Source: Candidatus Brocadiaceae bacterium S225 (GTDB lineage: Bacteria; Planctomycetota; Brocadiia; Brocadiales; Scalinduaceae). From it: DNA of 64,000 nucleotides. Positions 18,269-26,355 of the stretch are shown here, piece after piece (within the stretch, counting starts at the first letter, position 1; each line of letters begins with the position of its first letter). The DNA is taken from NCBI GenBank assembly GCA_007859995.1, contig SMSL01000010.1, forward strand, positions 1 to 64,000. The letters run 5' to 3'. The notes below the pieces were generated by a model that did no database searches, was not told the DNA's origin, and worked only from the letters and a program-made list of their open reading frames with translations. Made by a program: the position numbers and the translations under genes.

Positions 18269-19105
18269 TTAATATAAATCGGCACGTCTGTGTTCAAATA
18301 AAGGTATCTCTGATCTTACCTCTTCCAATAAATCTAAATCTATCTCCGCTAAAATCACATTGTCATCATCTTCAGCCTTTGCCAGAACCCTTCCCCATGG
18401 ATCCACTATCATGCTTTTCCCATAACATGTTATATTATTCGGGCTAGTCCCTATCTGATTTGCGGCGACTACAAAAGTTTGATTCTCAATAGCGCGAGCC
18501 TTAACCAATGGGTCCCAGTGATATTCTCCGGTAGTTGATGTAAATGCCGAGGGGATAAAAATAATCTTTGCCCCGTTTAACGCCAGAGACCTGTAAAGCT
18601 CACAAAAACGTAAGTCGTAGCAGATGCTCATACCGACTTTTACGTTTCCGATATCAGTGGTAACCACCTTCTCACCTGCTACTACATTCTCAGATTCTTT
18701 ATATCTTATCTTGTCTTGTATATCAACATCAAAAAGATGGATCTTTGAGTACTTTGCCACTATTTCACCATTCCGTCCAACTATTACGGATGTGTTATAA
18801 ACCTTGTTCCTGCCAACCTTCTCAAATATGCTTCCGCACACTATGTAAATTCCATGCTTTGTTGCCTTATTCGATAAAGCATTAATCGTATTACCCGGTA
18901 TCTCTTCCGCATTTTCTACCATAACCTTTGTATGGCCGCAGCAGTTAAACATCTCCGGCAAGACAACAACGTCTGCACTGTTTTTAACGGCATTATCGAT
19001 AAACTTGCCAGCCAGTTTTAAGTTTTCCGCTTTGTTCTCATTTGAACAAAACTGGATAGCAGCAACGATGAATTTACGTCCTAACTCATTTTTTGATTCA
19101 GTCAT
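18269..19105 (-). CDS. Nitrilase-superfamily carbon-nitrogen hydrolase (omega-amidase-like)
   Basis: Amidase of 278 residues with the full nitrilase triad: Glu51 in VLPEMFN, Lys121 in KYSKIHLF and Cys162 in SICYDLRFCELYR. The FDVDI sequence after the Lys and RFCELYR after the Cys are characteristic of the Nit2/omega-amidase branch, which hydrolyses 2-oxoglutaramate-like substrates. The exact substrate is inferred. It lies just upstream of the cysteine desulfurase gene (15-base gap) and divergent from proC. Confidence 0.85.
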   Translation of the reverse strand: MTESKNELGRKFIVAAIQFCSNENKAENLKLAGKFIDNAVKNSADVVVLPEMFNCCGHTKVMVENAEEIPGNTINALSNKATKHGIYIVCGSIFEKVGRNKVYNTSVIVGRNGEIVAKYSKIHLFDVDIQDKIRYKESENVVAGEKVVTTDIGNVKVGMSICYDLRFCELYRSLALNGAKIIFIPSAFTSTTGEYHWDPLVKARAIENQTFVVAANQIGTSPNNITCYGKSMIVDPWGRVLAKAEDDDNVILAEIDLDLLEEVRSEIPLFEHRRADLY

Positions 19106-19433
19106 TTAATCTTTAAAATAAGTAATTGACACTTATCATGTGTCAAAGTAGAATTTAAGCGTACCTCTCTGTAATGTATGTTTTCACGGCATTTTACCAT
19201 AACTAAAAGCTTTCATATAACCTTTTCTTATGGGTTACAGGTGGTAACATCAGTAAATCAAGAATCTTTTCATAAATGTCAGTTGAAGACTTGCAAACTG
19301 TAACGGAATGGCTTTGGCCTTCCACTTAATACGCTTGGATATGGCAATGGAAACCAGAAGGTTTCCGCTACGTTTTCATTCAGTAACATGAAGGGAACTC
19401 CACGGAGAGAAAAATTTTTTCTAGTGAGACAAA
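19106..19433. other. Divergent intergenic region with two small palindromes
   Basis: No gene seen. It holds TTGACAC/GTGTCAA (7-base stem, loop TTATCAT, 19127-19147), placed just before the leftward amidase gene and possibly an operator, and one copy of a dispersed hairpin repeat at 19340-19372 (separate entry). Confidence 0.5.
19340..19372 (+). repeat. Dispersed hairpin repeat, copy 1
   Basis: GGAAACC (19349-19355), loop AGAA, GGTTTCC (19360-19366). The flanks ATGG before and GCTACG after match a second copy at 51541-51574, and similarity extends at reduced level on both sides. Confidence 0.65.
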
Positions 19434-20264
19434 ATGCTTAAAGAAAAAATAGGATTTATCGGCGGCGGGAAGATGGGTGAGGCCCTGATGAAAGGAATTC
19501 TCAAGGCGAAGCTGAGCACTGTGGATAACATTATCGTCAGCGATATTGACAAAAAATGTTGTCAAGCCCTTGAAAAAGAGACAGGGATAAAAACGACACA
19601 GGAGAATAAAGAAGTAATCGCTAATTCTGATATCATAATACTTGCCATCAAACCAAACGTAATGGGTACGATCCTTGAAGAATTAAAAAGCGACATTACA
19701 TCTGAACATTTGGTTGTCTCTATCGCGGCAGGTATCCCATTGAACTTCATGGAATCCTCTTTAAACGATGGATGCCGGGCAATCAGGGTTATGCCCAACA
19801 CGCCATGTCTTGTGGGTGAAACCGCTGCAGGGTATGCCTTGGGGGAAAATGCTACCTTGGATGATGGGGAATTAGTCGGCCGGATACTTAATGCTGTAGG
19901 CAAATCTTTTTTAATGGAGGAGAAATATCTCGATGCTGTTACTGGATTGAGCGGCAGCGGCCCGGCCTTCATTTATATGGTTATTGACGCGCTGGCAGAC
20001 GGAGGAGTTAAGATGGGTTTGCCAAGAGACGTCTCCACGGAACTGGCGGCACAAACTACCTTTGGCGCGGCAAAGATGGTACTGGAGGCGGGTATGCACA
20101 TAGGTGAGCTCAAAGATTTTGTAACCTCTCCGGGAGGGACAACGATAGAAGGGCTTCACGCATTGGAAAAGGGCGGTCTCACGAATGCCCTGATAAATGC
20201 CGTTGAAGTTGCTACGAAAAAATCAAAAAGACTTGGCAAGGCATTTTCAAAACAGAAAAAATAA
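19434..20264 (+). CDS. proC: Pyrroline-5-carboxylate reductase
   Basis: NAD(P)H-dependent reductase for the last step of proline synthesis. The 276 residues begin with the Rossmann motif IGFIGGGKMGEAL, then VMPNTPCLVGETAAG and GLSGSGPAFIYMVIDALADGG, and end with the ProC signature around SPGGTTIEGLHALE (about 225-240). Length is standard. The stop codon overlaps the ATG of the next gene by one base, so translational coupling with the DUF4384-like protein is likely. A dispersed hairpin repeat lies about 70 bases upstream. Confidence 0.96.
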   Translation: MLKEKIGFIGGGKMGEALMKGILKAKLSTVDNIIVSDIDKKCCQALEKETGIKTTQENKEVIANSDIIILAIKPNVMGTILEELKSDITSEHLVVSIAAGIPLNFMESSLNDGCRAIRVMPNTPCLVGETAAGYALGENATLDDGELVGRILNAVGKSFLMEEKYLDAVTGLSGSGPAFIYMVIDALADGGVKMGLPRDVSTELAAQTTFGAAKMVLEAGMHIGELKDFVTSPGGTTIEGLHALEKGGLTNALINAVEVATKKSKRLGKAFSKQKK

Positions 20265-21097
20265 TGCAAATCTACCAATCACTGAAGAATATAAGGACAC
20301 TTCTATCCGTCTTTATATCAATGTGTGTAATGGTTGCAGGAATAGAAGGTTCTTTAGAGGCGTCAAAAGAGGCGTCAAACCAGGAAATAAAAAATGTAAG
20401 AGATTCACCTTTTAAATCATTCATAAAACAAGTCAAACAGAATTATGGCAAGCAGTATGCCTCACATGTGGAAGAGCTGTTTGAAGTATTCCTCAGAGAG
20501 GAAAAATTCGATGCCGCCGAAGCAGGACCACGCTTCCTTGAATTTGATGTTCTGAAGATGAGGGAAACCGTTGGCACATTCCAAACAGCAATAATCAAGG
20601 ATGGCAATATGATGAGTGTCAGGGATAGTTGTAAAATCTCCTTTACGCCCAGAGAAAGATGCTACATATATATTTTCAAGATTGAAACTACAGGTAAGAT
20701 ATTCCCGCTATTCCCCAAAAAAGAGTTCAGCCAGCAGACAAACTCCTTAACGCCCAACCTGACCTACTTTGTCCCTCCTATGAAAAAATGGCTTCCCTTA
20801 GACAAAGGCTACGGGAAAGAAGCAATCATTCTGTCTGCGTTCACAAAAGTGAACTATGATATTGAAAAGCTGATGAGATACTTTAATACTTTCAGTACAG
20901 AAAATTTGCACGACAACAAAAAGAAAGCCAAACCCGTAAAAGAGATCCCCGTAATCAGCAAAGGTATAAGTGGATCGAAAAAAAGTGAAGAGAGAAAACT
21001 CCGGCTCCCTTTTGATGAACTTACAACATTCACGGCAACCGAATATATCTGGAAAGAGAGTAAATTCGTGAAAACGCTGTGGTATAAACGCAAATAA
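20264..21097 (+). CDS. Exported protein with DUF4384-like domain
   Basis: A 277-residue protein with a likely signal peptide (residues 1-33) and a middle region (about 100-195) resembling DUF4384. That domain often accompanies secreted or Ser/Thr-kinase-associated proteins and has the pattern of a basic/aromatic strand CKISFTPRERCYIYIF followed by a Phe-Pro-rich turn (IFPLFPKKEF). The last 80 residues are charged and show no known domain. It is translationally coupled to proC (TAATG overlap). Function unknown; the domain call is by eye. Confidence 0.65.
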   Translation: MQIYQSLKNIRTLLSVFISMCVMVAGIEGSLEASKEASNQEIKNVRDSPFKSFIKQVKQNYGKQYASHVEELFEVFLREEKFDAAEAGPRFLEFDVLKMRETVGTFQTAIIKDGNMMSVRDSCKISFTPRERCYIYIFKIETTGKIFPLFPKKEFSQQTNSLTPNLTYFVPPMKKWLPLDKGYGKEAIILSAFTKVNYDIEKLMRYFNTFSTENLHDNKKKAKPVKEIPVISKGISGSKKSEERKLRLPFDELTTFTATEYIWKESKFVKTLWYKRK

Positions 21098-21318
21098 AGT
21101 AATACGCAAATCCCAAATCCGTTTTCCGCTTGATTTTACTATTTACTAAAGTATTATACCGCTAGTAATTTACGACCTGCCAAAATGATATACTACCAGA
21201 AGATGGATATGCTTTTCATAAATTAGATTTGTGTTTTAAAAAGCTATAATTCAGCATGAATCATAAATATGCGAGTTGTCCCCATATTCTCTAAAACAAT
21301 TACTGAGATAAAGTGCTA

Positions 21319-21876
21319 TTAAATCTGAGGTATTAGGGAAAACATGACAGAGTCGTATATTTTATCACGTACAACATGGCGATTTCTATGGATACCTTCT
21401 CTGGCAGCCCCGACTTTTTCGGCTACGCGCTGGCTAGCCTTGTTCTGCACTGCCGCGACAATCTCAAGACGCGTGAAACCCAGCGTTTCGAATCCAAACC
21501 TGCTGACGAGCTTTACCGTAGCGGTCGCAATACCTTTTCCTTCCTGACTAGTCCGGACCCAATAGCCGAGATTGGCAAAGTTGTGCTTCCGGTTGATTTG
21601 ATCGATAGCACAGCCACCAAGAAAGGTACTGTCTTTCGCATCAAGTATGACAAAGTCATACTCAATACCTTCCGACCACATCTGGTATCTGGAGTCAAGC
21701 CAGAATTGACAGTCTGATTGAGAGTAGGCAGGATGACACCAGGGTGCCCACTTTAACATCTCCTGCATCGACTCCCGCACTCCTTCACAAATTAAGGCAG
21801 CGTCTTCCGGTCGACATGGACGTATGATAATATTATCATCAGTAAGTTCTATTTTATCATTCCTTCTTTTGTTCAT
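21319..21876 (-). CDS. GNAT-family N-acetyltransferase, RimJ/RimL type
   Basis: Acetyl-CoA dependent transferase of 185 residues. The pattern IIRPCRPEDAALI, FLGGCAIDQINRKHNFANLGYWVRTSQEGKGIATATVKLV (acetyl-CoA loop with Gln/Arg-Gly-x-Gly-x-Ala form) and FTRLEIVAAVQNKASQRVAEKVGA is that of RimJ/RimL-like enzymes that act on protein N termini or small amines. The substrate is unknown. It is a single gene, convergent with the gene to its left and followed on its right by the toxin-antitoxin pair on the same strand. Confidence 0.85.
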   Translation of the reverse strand: MNKRRNDKIELTDDNIIIRPCRPEDAALICEGVRESMQEMLKWAPWCHPAYSQSDCQFWLDSRYQMWSEGIEYDFVILDAKDSTFLGGCAIDQINRKHNFANLGYWVRTSQEGKGIATATVKLVSRFGFETLGFTRLEIVAAVQNKASQRVAEKVGAAREGIHRNRHVVRDKIYDSVMFSLIPQI

Positions 21877-22019
21877 TGAACATTACCTTTAAAGAACTCT
21901 CTATTTTACTGGAAACTGACGTAGCCATTTTCAGCTTCTTTAAAGATGATATCAGATTGTAAGGAATTCATGGTAGCTGAAATTTTTGACTGGTTGGTAG
22001 GTACTTTTTTAAAGAGTTG

Positions 22020-22397
22020 TTACGGTCTATATTTTTTAATCTGGATATCTTTGATAATTTTGTAATGTTTGTCATTACCTGTTAGAATTGGCAATCCGTA
22101 GGCCACTGCTGTTGCTCCAATTAATGCATCAGACAGTTGTAATGAGTGACTTAAGAAATGTTGTTCTACATAGAACATTGCCTTACTGGAAATTTCTTCA
22201 GATACATATAAAACTTTAGCATTCCAATTACGAAGAGATTCTCTAAAGCAATTTAGCTCCCTCTTGTTCCTCATTCCCTGAACAAGCTCAATGTAAGTGA
22301 CAACAGATAAGGAAAAAATCTTTTCGCTTTCAATAACGTTGAATGCATTCCTGCTTCCCCTTAAGTACCAGATCAGCACATCGGTATCAATAAGCAT
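22020..22397 (-). CDS. PIN-domain toxin, VapC type
   Basis: Ribonuclease toxin of 125 residues. It opens with MLIDTDVLIWYLRG (Asp4 and Asp6 of the PIN active site), has a conserved Glu in YIELVQGM and Asp residues in LSDALIGATA and LTGNDKHY, the standard acidic quartet. The ATG overlaps the antitoxin stop by one base (TAATG). Likely targets tRNA or other RNA, as in known VapC proteins; the target here is unknown. Confidence 0.9.
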   Translation of the reverse strand: MLIDTDVLIWYLRGSRNAFNVIESEKIFSLSVVTYIELVQGMRNKRELNCFRESLRNWNAKVLYVSEEISSKAMFYVEQHFLSHSLQLSDALIGATAVAYGLPILTGNDKHYKIIKDIQIKKYRP

Positions 22398-22633
22398 TAA
22401 AATCTACCTTTTCTTAAGTTTCTTACGTAGTCTTCAACATCTTTGGTTTCGTCGTAATCTTTCCAGATACCAAATAATTCATTTTTACCTGAGCTTTTGG
22501 CTACCTCATGTTTAATGGGAACAAGCTTAGCGCACGGTTTCCCTCGATAAGTGATGACCACTTCTTCTCCTCTGTTCACTGTATCAAGTAATTCTTTTGA
22601 ATGAAATCGTAAGTCTTTTGCTGTTGCCTTCAT
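22397..22633 (-). CDS. Antitoxin of the Phd/YefM type
   Basis: A 78-residue partner of the PIN toxin. I chose the ATG at 22633 because AGGAGG lies 6 bases before it; a longer reading to 22696 is possible but unsupported. The N-terminal half (MKATAKDLRFHSKELLDTV, then GEEVVITYRGKPCAKLVPI) is the Phd/YefM DNA-binding fold, and the C-terminal half (GIWKDYDETKDVEDYVRNLR) would wrap the toxin. Autoregulation by the pair is expected from the family. Confidence 0.88.
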   Translation of the reverse strand: MKATAKDLRFHSKELLDTVNRGEEVVITYRGKPCAKLVPIKHEVAKSSGKNELFGIWKDYDETKDVEDYVRNLRKGRF

Positions 22634-22817
22634 AATTGCCTCCTGATTATCTTGGTTTATACTTTGGAGTGTAAACTTTACTAAGTGCGATGTCAAATAA
22701 ATTTAAGGGAAAAAATGCGAGGGGATTCGAGAATTACTCGAACATAAAAATGTGCGAATAAATGGCGATAGCAGTTATTGAAATCTGTGAATTGGCCAGG
22801 GGTAAATTGCGTCAAAA

Positions 22818-23726
22818 TCACAAGGAGGTTTTAGGACGGTTTGTATATGCTGCAGATGCAACTTTGTTTTGTAATGGTACTTTTGCTTTTGCGATTAATC
22901 TTTCAACAATGGGTTTTGTTAGATCCTGTTTTACATTAACATCTCCGGGATTCTCCTGTACAAGATTCAGGATTGTTAATACAAATGCCGCCATGGTATC
23001 TATTGGTTGTACGAGGGTTGGTTCTGTCTGTTCGACAGTCTCAAAAAACTTAAACCGGCCTTTCCTCTCTCCGTTTTCATCTGTATATAGTTCAACAATT
23101 GTATAACTACCTTCTACAGTCTTAGATAATACACCGTCAAATAATTCTAAGAGTGCCGCTTTCTGTGTGCTCAGATGCTCATAACCTTTTCGATAATTGC
23201 CTTGTGAATCCAGAGCACCTGCAATCCTGAACCATCCGTGAAATGATATTGTTTTAAAAAATTTCTTTATCTTTCCGCCATATATTATTGGTTCTGCTAT
23301 TTCGTTCTTCACAAGGAAGTATAGCTTTGGCATATTTGCCGTGTAGCTGTATGATTTGATATCCGTGTTGTAGATCAAGTATTTTATAAACTCTCTATCT
23401 TTAATAGTGTATTCATTGATTTTGTGGCCAAGTTGTCCCCACTTTTCTATAACTTCTGATAATTGGTATCCGGGGATTTCTAACATCTTTACCGTAGTGT
23501 ATCCGTTTTTTTTGACGTTTACATGTTCTGAAATTATACTACCTGCTGCTGTCTGCCTGCTCTTAATGTTTATTATTGCTGCTTGGTATATAGCGGGGAT
23601 TGTTGGCGTCTCAGCATAAGTTTGCCCAGGGCCTATGTTGATCATGGGGGAAAGAGGATTTACCGGACTTATCGTAAAACCAAGTATAATTAAGCTTATA
23701 TAGAAAGTACGTTTTATTTTTTGCAT
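22818..23726 (-). CDS. Exported protein of unknown function
   Basis: A 302-residue protein with a signal peptide (Lys-rich start, hydrophobic residues 8-22). The rest contains mixed alpha/beta sequence with an aromatic, basic segment (KIKKFFKTISFHGWFRIAG) and an acidic section with VELYTDENGERKGRFKFF. No domain recognised. It stands alone: vapBC lies to the left and cooS to the right, both on the same strand with gaps over 100 bases. The opposite-strand reading at 22762-23106 overlaps its end and is not supported. Confidence 0.7.
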   Translation of the reverse strand: MQKIKRTFYISLIILGFTISPVNPLSPMINIGPGQTYAETPTIPAIYQAAIINIKSRQTAAGSIISEHVNVKKNGYTTVKMLEIPGYQLSEVIEKWGQLGHKINEYTIKDREFIKYLIYNTDIKSYSYTANMPKLYFLVKNEIAEPIIYGGKIKKFFKTISFHGWFRIAGALDSQGNYRKGYEHLSTQKAALLELFDGVLSKTVEGSYTIVELYTDENGERKGRFKFFETVEQTEPTLVQPIDTMAAFVLTILNLVQENPGDVNVKQDLTKPIVERLIAKAKVPLQNKVASAAYTNRPKTSL

Positions 23727-24049
23727 TAGTGTCGATTTCTGTTTTAGCGGTTATTTCTCAATACCAATTATGCGTACTGCACAATACAATATTCAGAGAT
23801 TTGCTTCTTAACCACTTATCGGCTCTAAAAGCAAAAACTTTAGCTTTTTTCTGATTTTTTCCAGTATACTAAAAAAATGCAGGATAAGCCATCAATAACT
23901 TCACAGTTCGACTGAGTTTAAGAGTAGATTGGGTCAGTGTATATGATTTATATCTTTGAATCGTTGTAAACACTTCTGTTTTAATAAGTAAAGGCAAAAA
24001 TAGTTTACAAAATACTTATAAAAATCTCGTTTTCTGTCATACTACCATA
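23727..24049. other. Intergenic region, nothing clear
   Basis: AT-rich spacer between cooS and the exported unknown. A short AAAAGC/GCTTTT hairpin near 23838-23860 followed by a T-run could end leftward or rightward transcripts weakly. No gene or RNA seen. Confidence 0.4.
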
Positions 24050-26026
24050 TCAAATTCCAAGTTCTTTTCTCTTTTTCCGGATGTGGTTGATCATTGCCTT
24101 TGCTGATTCCTCAGGATCGATTTCTATAATTAAGGTACTTCCTGTAATATTTTCCAATTCTTTTGTAAGCAAGTTGATTACGTAGGGAGATCCTCCCAGT
24201 TTTGGTGTTACGCCGATGTGTGTGGTGATACCAAGAGAGATAACTCCCAAGTAGATGGCCGCTGCTTTTTCAACGACATGCTCGGCCGCACTTGCCACGA
24301 GCGGGAGTTTGTCTATTGAGGTGTCTAAATAGTCAGCGATTGTGGAAGCCAGTACTGCGCACCTGGAATTATCAACACATGAACCGAAGTGAAGAACAGG
24401 AGGCATTGATTCGTTCAGACCTGCAGCCTTACCGAGGGTTTCAAGGACACCCCTGAGTGAATCACCAACCAGGTTCATTGCTTTCCCATTCAACAATCCA
24501 TGCCTTGCGCAACCAGTTGCTGCACAACCTGTTGCAAGAACAAGGACGTTGTTTTTAAGGAGCTCTTTTGCCATGGTTACAAAGCTCATGTCGGTTTGGA
24601 CTTTTGATGACAGGCATCCTGCAATTACTGCCACACCCTGAATAGAACCGTCAATAATCAAATCAACCAATGGTTTCAGCGGTTCTTCAGGATTTGATTT
24701 TTTAAGGACTTGAATCAAAGCTTCAGTAGAAAACCCTCCCATTAATTTGTTCCCTTTTGCCTTTGGCAGAAAAACTCTGTCTGCCGAGCGGTCTTTGTAA
24801 GCCGCAATGGCTTCTTCAACAATCTGAGTGGCAGCTTTATCAGCGTTGTCCGGTGTAAATTCAATGTAGGTGTCGTTGTCCATTCTCAGCTCGGGCATGG
24901 TAGTAATTAAACGAGTATGAAGCGATTTTGTCATGGTTGAGAGAGATGGATACACACACTGTACGTCAACACATACAGCATCAACCACTCCGGTACCAAC
25001 AACAAGTTCCTGCATGATCGTGCTGCCGGCCATTGGGATTCCGAGTCGCATCAGTACTTCGGTGCCAGTACAGCAGGTTCCTACGACATTAATTCCCTTT
25101 GCGCCTGCTGCTTTAGCTTTTTCCTCGAGTTTGCTTGCATAATTGATAACCATTTCTGAAAGCACGGGTACGTGGCCGTGGACGAGAATGTTGACCTTGT
25201 CTTTTTCCAGAACATCCAATCCGATTCTGCCTTCTTTTGGTGTGGGGACACCGAGCAAGATATCCTGAAGTTGGGTAGAGATGTAAAGTGCCAGTACGTC
25301 TATTACCCCAAATTTCAAACATGACATAATTAAGTGATCGGTACTGCTCATCATTCCCTGAGCAGTACTGTGGATTCCCTGTACAATTGTTTCAGCAGCA
25401 CCTTTTTGCGGGATAAGGTTTGCCTTTACGAGTTTATCAATGTTTTTTGGAGCAAGGGCAAGTGCAAAACTCATTGGCCCTTCACCAGGTCCAACGAGAT
25501 CCTCCATTGCCTTTCGGCCAACTTCCTTTGCGATATCAAGAGTTTCTTTTCCGTTAGTATCAATGCCAAGTTCGCTTGCAACAGCGTGGAGCTTTGCTTC
25601 TGCCTTTATAGGGAAATTATCAGAACCTTCAGCGGCCTTTACAAAGAGCTTTGCAACGTGTATTGCGTGGCCAATGTGGGAGCTTGTGCCACGTAATACG
25701 GTTTGCAGGAACATTCCGGCAACCATATTATCAGCTGTTTTACCACAGGAGGATCGCTTTAACTTAGGGGCTGCAATCTTTGTGTGTAGAGGAAAGTCTT
25801 CTCCTCCTAATCTACAGGGGCCAAGATTGCAATTTCGGCAACATAGTCCATGGCTTCCAAAAGAGCATCTATCCTTAAGCCCAAAGAGGCTGGAATCATA
25901 TGCTGCCTGTACATCCCAAACGGTATCAATGCCCTTTTGGCGTAAAAAGGCTAATGTTTCTTCAATTTGCTTGTCAGCGATTCCTTTTCCGCGCAATTCT
26001 TTTTCTTTATCCAGCAGTTTTTGCAT
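24050..26026 (-). CDS. cooS: Ni-Fe carbon monoxide dehydrogenase catalytic subunit
   Basis: Interconverts CO and CO2 with low-potential electrons; monofunctional CODH or CO2-reducing partner of acetyl-CoA synthase. The start is the ATG at 26026 behind AGAGG; a TTG ten codons earlier is weaker. The 658 residues keep the D- and B-cluster cysteines (CSFGSHGLCCRNCNLGPC and the following SSCGK), and the C-cluster ligands: His in HGHVPVLSEM and Cys in VGTCCTGTE, DVQCVYPS, VIAGCLSSK, TGCAATGCARHG and FGSCVDNSRC. No cooC, cooF, or acetyl-CoA synthase gene is adjacent. In a Brocadiales host it might serve the Wood-Ljungdahl pathway (inference). Confidence 0.95.
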   Translation of the reverse strand: MQKLLDKEKELRGKGIADKQIEETLAFLRQKGIDTVWDVQAAYDSSLFGLKDRCSFGSHGLCCRNCNLGPCRLGGEDFPLHTKIAAPKLKRSSCGKTADNMVAGMFLQTVLRGTSSHIGHAIHVAKLFVKAAEGSDNFPIKAEAKLHAVASELGIDTNGKETLDIAKEVGRKAMEDLVGPGEGPMSFALALAPKNIDKLVKANLIPQKGAAETIVQGIHSTAQGMMSSTDHLIMSCLKFGVIDVLALYISTQLQDILLGVPTPKEGRIGLDVLEKDKVNILVHGHVPVLSEMVINYASKLEEKAKAAGAKGINVVGTCCTGTEVLMRLGIPMAGSTIMQELVVGTGVVDAVCVDVQCVYPSLSTMTKSLHTRLITTMPELRMDNDTYIEFTPDNADKAATQIVEEAIAAYKDRSADRVFLPKAKGNKLMGGFSTEALIQVLKKSNPEEPLKPLVDLIIDGSIQGVAVIAGCLSSKVQTDMSFVTMAKELLKNNVLVLATGCAATGCARHGLLNGKAMNLVGDSLRGVLETLGKAAGLNESMPPVLHFGSCVDNSRCAVLASTIADYLDTSIDKLPLVASAAEHVVEKAAAIYLGVISLGITTHIGVTPKLGGSPYVINLLTKELENITGSTLIIEIDPEESAKAMINHIRKKRKELGI

Positions 26027-26355
26027 TTTCTTTTCCTCTTTTATGTCGAGCCTCAAAAATAATCATTTATAAATTGTGGAATCACCTAATAACGCTATAT
26101 ATATGATGTAGTTTATAGAACATATTCAATGTATAAAAATTTTAGCAAAACAGTTTTTGAAAGTCAATTTACGTATTATTTCCGGGAATACGTAAAAATT
26201 TAAAATTGATGCTTTTAATTTGCAATCTTTTTTTACTGTTGATATAAATAACCATAGTGATGACTTACGTTTTTCAGTTGTTATTATAGAAAGAAAAAAT
26301 ACCTTTAACTGCACGGAATGACAAGGTTTATATACGTTTTTAAGTAGAGCAAAGA
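26027..26355. other. Divergent intergenic region between cooS and the GlpX-like/TPR gene
   Basis: About 330 AT-rich bases that must hold the promoters of both divergent genes. No convincing -35/-10 or -24/-12 pair, riboswitch or small gene is visible to me. Confidence 0.4.

Noticed and set aside
22762-23106. Rightward frame of 114 codons
   Set aside because: Overlaps the end of the exported protein on the other strand, has a biased translation and no Shine-Dalgarno; a shadow frame.
25440-26072. Rightward 210-codon frame opposite cooS
   Set aside because: Antisense to conserved cooS codons, rich in Ser/Pro/Phe as expected for a shadow frame.
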